From contig JALNZD010000016.1 of assembly GCA_023229505.1 (NCBI GenBank), forward strand, positions 10,700-74,699: a stretch of 64,000 nt of DNA. The letters run 5' to 3'. The notes under the pieces were generated by a model. It was not told the DNA's origin. It searched no databases and saw nothing but the letters and a program-made list of their open reading frames with translations. The first letter of the stretch is position 1, and every line of letters starts with the position of its first letter. Shown here piece by piece: positions 24,116 through 29,808 of the stretch. This DNA comes from Bacteroidales bacterium. Its GTDB lineage: Bacteria; Bacteroidota; Bacteroidia; Bacteroidales; JAGOPY01. The position numbers and the translations under genes were made by a program.

Positions 24116-25929
24116 AATACTTCCTCCTTTTTTTCAATCATCCTTTTTAACCTGGGTATTATTTCTTCAGGATAAACATCCTTAATAGGTCTGTTGATCT
24201 TTCCTTTAATAATACTTTGAAGCACCCGTGAAGCTGCAGCGGAAGCCTGGGCGACGGTATCGGGAATATCTTTAGGCCCCTGGCAGGTTCCGGCGATATG
24301 AATACCTGAAACATGGGTATCAACAGGATTATTCAAATAATTACTCTCCACATACCATCCGTATTCATCCACCGGAATACCCAGCATTTCACTCAACCAT
24401 TCATATCCTTCACTCGGTTCCAGGCCAACTGAAAGGATAACCATGTCGACCTCCTGCCAGACAATCTTTTGACCTTCAATATCTTCTGTCCTGATGAACA
24501 GTTTGTCACCGGAAGGAAGAACCCTGGCAGCTTTTCCGCGTTGAATGTGGATGCCTTCCTTTTTCACCCGTTCGTAAAATTCTTCATACCCCTTCCCGTA
24601 AGCCCTCATATCAATGAAGTACTCATAAATAGAAGCTTCAGGTAATTTTTCCCTGGCAAGATGGGCCATTTTAAGTGAGTACATGCAACAAACCCTTGAG
24701 CAATATTTGTTATAATGCTCGTCACGGCTGCCAATACAATGTATAAAGGCAATGCTTTTTGGCTCTTCATTTTCCGGGGAAAACACCCAATTGCCTTTTT
24801 TATCTTTCGATCTGAATTTGATCATTCCACCAGTAGGGCCGGAAGCATTGAGTAATCGCTCAAACTCCAGAGATGTCAATACATTTGGAAATTTACCATA
24901 GCCATAATTTTCAATTCTGCGTGCATCAAAAGTCTTGAATCCGGTTGCAATGATGATGTTTCCTACTGCAAATTCAACCTCATGATCTTCTTCATCAAGG
25001 TTGATACAACCCGGAACTGGGCATACCTTGACACAAACACCACATTTACCGTTTTCAACATAAGTACAATGCTCCGGATCAATCAGGTATTTATTTGGAA
25101 CTGCCTGAGGAAATGGTATATAAATGGCTTTCCTCAAAGTCGTTGCAGCATCAAACTCACTGGGAGCAGTTCTCGGACATTTTTCCGCGCAGGTGCCACA
25201 TCCGATGCAGGCCGACAGGCTAACACGCCGGGCTTTCTTTAAAACTCTTACAGTAAAATTCCCCGCTTTTCCACTGATAAAAGAAATCATTGAATTAGTA
25301 AGAATCTCAATATTAGCATGTTGACCCACTTCAACCATCTTAGGAGTCAAAATGCAAGCGGCACAATCCAACGTTGGGAAGGTTTTGTCAAACATTGCCA
25401 TATGTCCGCCGATGGTTCCCGATTTTTCGACAAGATAAACCTTGTTTTTACTATTCCCGATTTCCAGCGCAGCCTGGATACCGGCAATACCACCGCCAAT
25501 CACTAGTGTAGCAGCATGGACCGGAGCTTCTTCAGGCGGATAAACCGATGATAAATCCACACCAAAAAGCCCGCATATTATGACTGAGGCTGCAAAAGGT
25601 GCGCTGCTTTTTTTGAATATGCCATATTCCCGGAAATTAAGCAGAACAACGTCCTGGATGTCAAGACCTGCCATCAACATAGATTTTGTAAGAAATGTTT
25701 TGTAAAAGCCGACATTGTGGCCCGCAACTAAAATCCGTTTCACCTGAAGATTTCTGATCTGTTTTGCCATCGCTGCAGGATCGTAGACAGGCACTGTTTT
25801 TTCGTTCCACACCGGTCCGGTTTCTATTACCTTATGAAGTTCCACAACAACATCTTCCTGTCTCAAGCTGTCAGCGCTTCCATTGAACATGCTTCCGAAA
25901 AATATGGCTGATGACCTTGGATTTATCAT
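24112..25929 (-). CDS. hdrA: HdrA-like FAD iron-sulfur protein (first copy, QmoA/QmoB-like)
   Basis: This 605-residue protein is the first gene of the operon. It has the FAD motif LVIGGGIAGIQAALEIGNS (about 141-159), the DCAACILTPKM cysteine motif, an inserted ferredoxin with CIGCGTCAEKCP and CGVCVKVCPVPGC, and the HdrA signature FIHCIGSRDEHYNKYCSRVCC. The N-terminal domain has lost the cysteines seen in the second copy: IFFGSMFNGSADS stands where that has VYVCWCGSNIARM, and AGHNVGFYKTF where that has AACSPRIHEF. It therefore probably lacks the N-terminal cluster. Two unlike HdrA chains plus QmoC match the plan of a Qmo complex. Confidence 0.92.
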   Translation of the reverse strand: MINPRSSAIFFGSMFNGSADSLRQEDVVVELHKVIETGPVWNEKTVPVYDPAAMAKQIRNLQVKRILVAGHNVGFYKTFLTKSMLMAGLDIQDVVLLNFREYGIFKKSSAPFAASVIICGLFGVDLSSVYPPEEAPVHAATLVIGGGIAGIQAALEIGNSKNKVYLVEKSGTIGGHMAMFDKTFPTLDCAACILTPKMVEVGQHANIEILTNSMISFISGKAGNFTVRVLKKARRVSLSACIGCGTCAEKCPRTAPSEFDAATTLRKAIYIPFPQAVPNKYLIDPEHCTYVENGKCGVCVKVCPVPGCINLDEEDHEVEFAVGNIIIATGFKTFDARRIENYGYGKFPNVLTSLEFERLLNASGPTGGMIKFRSKDKKGNWVFSPENEEPKSIAFIHCIGSRDEHYNKYCSRVCCMYSLKMAHLAREKLPEASIYEYFIDMRAYGKGYEEFYERVKKEGIHIQRGKAARVLPSGDKLFIRTEDIEGQKIVWQEVDMVILSVGLEPSEGYEWLSEMLGIPVDEYGWYVESNYLNNPVDTHVSGIHIAGTCQGPKDIPDTVAQASAAASRVLQSIIKGKINRPIKDVYPEEIIPRLKRMIEKKEEVL

Positions 25930-26003
25930 TATGCTGAAATTTTAATAGTGAATTTACACGAGATTAAAAGCGAGCAAGTTAGGCTCTGTTAATAGAATAA
26001 CAA

Positions 26004-26039
26004 ATGATAATAATCATGTTGGAATATGATTTTTATCAT
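26004..26039. promoter_or_regulatory. two FNR-like boxes before the hydrogenase operon
   Basis: ATGAT-AATA-ATCAT (26004-26017) and ATGAT-TTTT-ATCAT (26026-26039) have the 5-4-5 plan of FNR/CRP-family sites (FNR consensus TTGAT-N4-ATCAA). Their centres are 22 bp apart, close to two helical turns, so two dimers would bind on the same face. They lie 75-110 bases before the hdrA start and 38-73 bases past the stop of the FNR-type regulator gene. Confidence 0.75.
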
Positions 26040-26076
26040 TAATACAAGAAGCTAGATAATTGAATGAAATGCAGGA

Positions 26077-26769
26077 TTAGTTAATTTTCCCTATCTTTTT
26101 CAGCTCTTCAAAATTCCGGATGGAAATTTTTCGCCCATTGATATCGATCAGATGTTCATCTTTGAATTCGGATAACAACCGGATTACGCATTCAGTAGCT
26201 GTTCCTATAATATTAGCCAGGTCTGTCCTGGATAAATTAATGTGGTTATTTCCTCCATTTTTATTAAAAACTTCATGCAGGGCCAGTAATGTCTCTGCAA
26301 GACGCTCCCTGACCGGCTTTTGTGCAAGGGATAATAGCTTGCTCTCGGCGTCTTCAAGCAGCGAACTAAGCGCCACCATCAGGCAATGAGAGACATCGGG
26401 ATATTTGAGCGTAACTTTAAGAAATGGCCTTTTAGGAATAAAACAAACTACAGAATCTTCAAGCGTGACAGCAGCTGTTGAATAATTCCAACCGCTAATC
26501 AGTGCCCGCAATCCGAAAAAGCTTGATGGGGTGACAATCCTCACAACCTGCTCTTTACCGTCACATCCAAGTCGATATATTTTAACCTTACCATCATTCA
26601 GGCAATAAACACCTTGCGGGGTTCTTCCTTCATGAAAAATGATCTGTCCGCGTTTAATAATCGTGCTGCTTTTGAACGAACTGATAGATGCCTTATCCTC
26701 AGGAGGTAATTTTGCAAAACAATTGAGACTTTTTGCAAGACAAACTGAACAATCACGCTCAACATACAT
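26077..26769 (-). CDS. FNR-type oxygen-sensing transcription regulator
   Basis: This 230-residue CRP/FNR-family protein has a cyclic-nucleotide-type beta barrel, dimer helix and winged helix-turn-helix. Cysteines C7, C10 and C17 (RDCSVCLAKSLNCF) and C109 (DSVVCFIPK) fit the four ligands of the oxygen-labile [4Fe-4S] cluster of FNR, where C122 sits in a like MVCEIP motif. The recognition helix reads ATECVIRLL against VETISRLL in E. coli FNR, so Glu and Arg are kept and Ser is Ile. The start at 26769 is preferred over 26841, which would place a hydrophobic non-family extension before it. It probably activates the hydrogenase operon without oxygen. Confidence 0.88.
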   Translation of the reverse strand: MYVERDCSVCLAKSLNCFAKLPPEDKASISSFKSSTIIKRGQIIFHEGRTPQGVYCLNDGKVKIYRLGCDGKEQVVRIVTPSSFFGLRALISGWNYSTAAVTLEDSVVCFIPKRPFLKVTLKYPDVSHCLMVALSSLLEDAESKLLSLAQKPVRERLAETLLALHEVFNKNGGNNHINLSRTDLANIIGTATECVIRLLSEFKDEHLIDINGRKISIRNFEELKKIGKIN

Positions 26770-26864
26770 CTTAAATCCGGCTTTTATATTTAACAAATAT
26801 ATATAATTATCATATAAAGTCAATTTCTTAACATTGGTCAAGGCAGATTTCCCGTTTATTTTAG

Positions 26865-26942
26865 GTCTTGCATGAAAAATTTGGGTTTACAGCAGAAAAA
26901 GTATTTAATTTAGTGACAGAGTTTTTGAAACTTGAAACTTGA
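26865..26942 (+). pseudogene. transketolase 3'-end remnant
   Basis: The frame from 26865 reads VLHEKFGFTAEKVFNLVTEF and then LKLET plus stop (26940-26942). The end of the intact transketolase (17742-17819) reads VLDEKFGFSPENVVNQVTEF and LKFET plus stop. Eighteen of 25 residues and 62 of 78 bases agree. Upstream of 26865 the likeness fades; the codon before is a stop (TAG) where tkt has CAG. The piece has no start and is a relic. With tkt it brackets the hydrogenase island as a direct repeat. Confidence 0.8.
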
Positions 26943-26984
26943 AATTTGGGATACCTAACACGTTACACGTAACTCGTAACTCGT
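26923..26984. repeat. tandem CTTGAAA and ACACGTAAC-type repeats
   Basis: After and within the last codons of the tkt remnant come GAAACTTGAAACTTGAAATTTG and then ACACGTTACACGTAACTCGTAA. The order and units resemble those at 83-164. These repeats lie just upstream of the ZIP transporter gene. Confidence 0.6.
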
Positions 26985-27020
26985 TTTCCGAAACAATTAA
27001 TTATCAAACATCATCGACTT

Positions 27021-27752
27021 ATGACTATTTCATTAATGTGGGGTTTTATTGCCGCATCCTCTCTCATAATCGGCGGGCTTATAACATTTTGGTTACGTAT
27101 CGGATCGCGCTTGCTTGGGCTGATCATGGCCTTTGGTGCCGGTGTATTGATTTCGGCTGTGGCTTATGAACTTGCCCATAATGCTGTGGAGCTCTCCGAA
27201 GGGAGCGGACATGTTGCTTTTGGCTTGCTGGCTGGTGCACTTGCTTTTTTCGGTGGTAATTCACTCATAGACAAGATGGGTGGGCATGACCGAAAGAAGA
27301 TCGGTGCTACGCACAGCAGTGAATTAGGACTCCCGATCGTGTTGGGTATCGTACTCGATGGAATTCCCGAGTCGATCGTCATCGGCATCAGTTTGTTAAA
27401 TGGTAAAGGTGTGGGACTATCGCTACTCGTGGCCGTTTTCCTGTCAAACCTTCCTGAAGCGATCGCTGCTACTTCAGGCCTGACGTCAGGTGGTTGGAGC
27501 CGGTTGCGTGTGACAGGTCTGTGGATATTGGTAGCACTTATATGCGGATTGGCTGCATTGGCCGGCTATGTGCTATTTGAAAATGCCGCGTCCTCCTCGA
27601 TTGCATTCATCCTGTCATTCGCCTGCGGGGCGATCCTGGTCATGCTGGCCGACACGATGATGCCCGAAGCGTTTGAACACGGAGGCAAACTGGCCGGTCT
27701 TGTCACAGTGGTGGGATTCGGGCTGGCTGTTTATATTTCCTTACTCCAGTAA
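27021..27752 (+). CDS. ZIP-family metal transporter
   Basis: This 243-residue inner-membrane protein has seven to eight helices and ZIP metal-site motifs: VLDGIPESIVIG in helix 4, FLSNLPEAIAAT in helix 5, and MMPEAFEHGG in a later helix. ZIP proteins import zinc, iron or other divalent metals into the cytosol. The gene follows the tkt remnant, so in the ancestor it may have been the direct downstream neighbour of tkt. A His-rich loop is short (GGHDRKK). Metal choice cannot be told. Confidence 0.9.
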   Translation: MTISLMWGFIAASSLIIGGLITFWLRIGSRLLGLIMAFGAGVLISAVAYELAHNAVELSEGSGHVAFGLLAGALAFFGGNSLIDKMGGHDRKKIGATHSSELGLPIVLGIVLDGIPESIVIGISLLNGKGVGLSLLVAVFLSNLPEAIAATSGLTSGGWSRLRVTGLWILVALICGLAALAGYVLFENAASSSIAFILSFACGAILVMLADTMMPEAFEHGGKLAGLVTVVGFGLAVYISLLQ

Positions 27753-27927
27753 GCTGGCATAGGGGGGCAGGAAAGCGGGGAAAATTCAGGTTTGAGGTTT
27801 AAATTCGGGATTTTGGAGAAAATAAGGGGCTGTGAATTGAAAGATCCAGGGCATGCAGTTTAACCTGGTGCGTTCACTTTGGATAAGCAGCATCATTATC
27901 GTTGTCAGATTCATTTTCTTCTCCGTT

Positions 27928-28314
27928 TTATAAAGACTCAATGACACGTTTTAACTTTTCTGTAATCTCTAAAGCTATTGGTTCAAGACCAATATTCTGA
28001 ATTGCCATCATCGAAGCACCAGGGTTTACAGCTGAAACTTCTGTCTTTTCGTTTCCCTGGTCAATAACTATGACGTTGCAGGGAAGCATTGTTCCGATCT
28101 TTTCTTCCAGCATCAATGCTTTGTAAGCATAGCCTGGATTACAGGCTCCAAGTATCCTGTATTTTTTAAAACTGACACCCAGCTTTTCATTAAGTTTCTC
28201 ATGAATGTTGATCTCCGAAATTATTCCAAATCCTTCCTTTTTCAAGGAATCGGTTGTGCGTTGAACAGCCTCATCAAATGAGGCATTTAGAATTTTACTA
28301 AAATAATATTCCAT
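27928..28314 (-). CDS. DUF302-family protein
   Basis: The 128-residue protein is a DUF302 domain: YYFSKILNASFDEAVQRTTD at the start, then KKEGFGIISEINIHEKLNEK, GACNPGYAYKAL and LPCNVIVID, the usual blocks of this family. The function of DUF302 is not known; the conserved cysteines in GACNP and LPCN are typical. An ATG at 28356 adds 14 basic residues outside the domain, so 28314 is preferred. It is convergent with the ZIP transporter gene and stands alone. Confidence 0.88.
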   Translation of the reverse strand: MEYYFSKILNASFDEAVQRTTDSLKKEGFGIISEINIHEKLNEKLGVSFKKYRILGACNPGYAYKALMLEEKIGTMLPCNVIVIDQGNEKTEVSAVNPGASMMAIQNIGLEPIALEITEKLKRVIESL

Positions 28315-28425
28315 AAATCTTTTCTTTTTAGTGATCCTTACTTCGTTTAAAAACAAGAGCTACAAAATTACGAACAATAAAGTGACATTAAAACGAATTA
28401 GTGATATTAAAGCGCTTGGTAGATT

Positions 28426-28511
28426 AACCTGTCAGGTTCTCCCAAAGTCGCACGCTGACAGGTTACCTATCCATCAAACCTGACGGTGTCCGCCGCAGGC
28501 GGTCCCGTCAG
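28426..28511. repeat. two adjacent long inverted repeats
   Basis: AACCTGTCAG (28426-28435) pairs perfectly with CTGACAGGTT (28455-28464). CTGACGG (28480-28486) pairs with CCGTCAG (28505-28511), with an inner CCGCC/GGCGG stem (28490-28494 and 28498-28502). They share the CTGAC core and look like one family of mobile palindromic repeat used twice. Confidence 0.75.
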
Positions 28512-28514
28512 CGT

Positions 28515-28733
28515 TTAAAACCTATAAGCTTTCTCAACTGCTGATTTAACCGGCCCATTTAACAAAAATGAAATAAGCAGATCATCTTTAGTTTCTTTCA
28601 CTTCACAAACATTATCATCCTTTTCCCGGTCGATAAGCACGAGGTATGGATCGATACCTGCCTGAGCAGGCTTTTTGGCGCTGAAGCAGAAAATCCAGGG
28701 GGCTGATAAAAATTTCCAGTAATAGGCGCAAAA
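28515..28733 (-). pseudogene. 3' end of a lost gene, unidentified
   Basis: The minus-strand frame ending at the TAA of 28515-28517 encodes a protein-like tail: KKPAQAGIDPYLVLIDREKD followed by DNVCEVKE, a short hydrophobic patch and AVEKAYRF. KPAxAGIDPYxxLIDR resembles, from memory, the C-terminal end of some Bacteroidota M1-type aminopeptidases; this is not certain. The frame is closed by a stop just beyond 28733 and has no suitable start. The hairpin repeats lie directly next to its stop. Confidence 0.4.
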
Positions 28734-28854
28734 TCAGATTTAATAACTCCACTTTATCATCATCTGTTCATACAATACAAGAGGGAAGGTTAATTTTTTT
28801 CTGGACAAAAGCATAAAAAAGTCGTAACTTCATGAGGTATTAAATAAAAGAGCC

Positions 28855-29337
28855 ATGCAAAGATTTGACCAGAATGGAATGATGATTTTCCCAAGTCCTG
28901 AAAGGATCAAAAAGGTTGGAAAACTCGAAGACCTCCTTGTCATAAGACAGTGTTATTGTCCGAACGGCCATAATCTCGTGAGTGACCAGGCTGTGTTCGA
29001 TGGCTTTAACGGGATCGTTATGAAGGTAAGAAAAGCCGGCCAGGAGGGTCATGTTGCCCTGAATCCGGTTTACGGCCTGAAGCACCGTGTTTCGTTCAAT
29101 ATCAAGCTTGTCAAAGATGATTTGCTGGAAGTACTTTGTCCCCATTGCGGCGTTGCTTTACCTGTCTATACAGCTTGTTCGTGCGGTGGGGATCTCGTTA
29201 CACTATTCCTGGACGAAAAGCCTGATTTCACTAACAGCGTATTAATCTGCAACAGGGTTGACTGCCCTAATGCCAAGATCCGCCTTCATAATGAAATAGT
29301 TCATTACGATGGTATGGGACATGTGATTTTCAAATAA
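28855..29337 (+). CDS. eight-cysteine zinc-ribbon-like protein, homologue of the hydrogenase-operon protein
   Basis: This 160-residue protein carries the same four cysteine pairs as the 136-residue protein at 17861-18271: C33/C35 (CYCPNGH), C95/C98 (CPHC), C108/C110 (CSC) and C132/C137 (CNRVDC). Spacing between the pairs and the segments around them (CPHCGVAL, VLICNRVDCPNAK) also agree. It has an extra N-terminal part of about 25 residues. No family name is known to me. It stands alone, facing away from the DUF302 gene, with tRNA-Val after it. It may act with, or in place of, the operon copy. Confidence 0.8.
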   Translation: MQRFDQNGMMIFPSPERIKKVGKLEDLLVIRQCYCPNGHNLVSDQAVFDGFNGIVMKVRKAGQEGHVALNPVYGLKHRVSFNIKLVKDDLLEVLCPHCGVALPVYTACSCGGDLVTLFLDEKPDFTNSVLICNRVDCPNAKIRLHNEIVHYDGMGHVIFK

Positions 29338-29398
29338 TTCAACCCGGTGCCTCATACACCCACACTTCACCTGCACACCCAAACCCACACTCTCTTCG

Positions 29399-29473
29399 TG
29401 GGTTGTACTGGATTCGAACCAGTGACCCCATGCCTGTCAAGCATGTGCTCTAAACCAACTGAGCTAACAACCC
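29399..29473 (-). tRNA. tRNA-Val (GAC)
   Basis: The minus strand folds as a full cloverleaf: acceptor GGGTTGT/ACAACCC, D arm with AGCTCAGTTGGTTAGAGC-like sequence, anticodon stem CATGC/GCATG with loop TTGACAG, and T arm with GGTTCGAATCC. The anticodon GAC reads valine codons GUC and GUU. CCA is not encoded. Confidence 0.92.
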
Positions 29474-29808
29474 TGCAATCATGGACGATTTTACACGGAC
29501 GATGGACGATTTAATCAGTCCTGGTCGACAAACGGCCATTTTGGGTTTGCAAAATTAATATTATTTTATTCCGATTTCTATATCTTTGCCGCAAAATTTA
29601 ACTCCTCCCTACTCGGGAATCACTTTAAAGTTCTTTTTGTTTCTCGCAGATTTACGCTGAAAAAAAACGCAGATTAACGCAGATAATTGGATTTGTGTTA
29701 ATAATATCTGCGCGATTTGTGGATAAATCTGCGCAAATCTGCGAGAAAAATTTATTTTATAACTTTTTAGTCAATCCTGCCGGGGGATGAGTGTATAAAC
29801 ATCAACTT
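29474..29808. other. intergenic stretch with long inverted repeat
   Basis: No gene. It holds GGACGATTT/GGACGATGGACGATTT tandem units (29483-29512), a possible -7 box TATCTTTG (29581-29588), and a long inverted repeat with arms at 29640-29653 and 29735-29748. The promoter of the peptidase gene should be here. Confidence 0.6.
29640..29748. repeat. CGCAGATT-rich inverted repeat
   Basis: TTTCTCGCAGATTT (29640-29653) is matched perfectly by AAATCTGCGAGAAA (29735-29748). Between them are several shorter ACGCAGATTAACGCAGAT-type units. This resembles a dispersed repeat that I know from other Bacteroidota intergenic regions; here it can form a long stem. Confidence 0.7.

Larger units (their letters stand above)
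28315..28854. other. 540-bp stretch with hairpin repeats and a gene relic
   Basis: No intact gene. It contains two hairpin-forming repeats (28426-28464 and 28480-28511) and the 3' end of a lost minus-strand gene (28515-28733). The last 120 bases lead into the zinc-ribbon gene at 28855. Confidence 0.6.

Noticed and set aside
24112..25929. First HdrA as NADH oxidase or glutamate synthase small chain
   Set aside because: The HdrA signature with its cysteine pairs and the neighbouring qmoC and mvhD genes fit HdrA much better.
29640..29748. CGCAGATT repeats as a CRISPR array or origin
   Set aside because: The units are too short and unevenly placed, and no dnaA gene or DnaA-box cluster is present.
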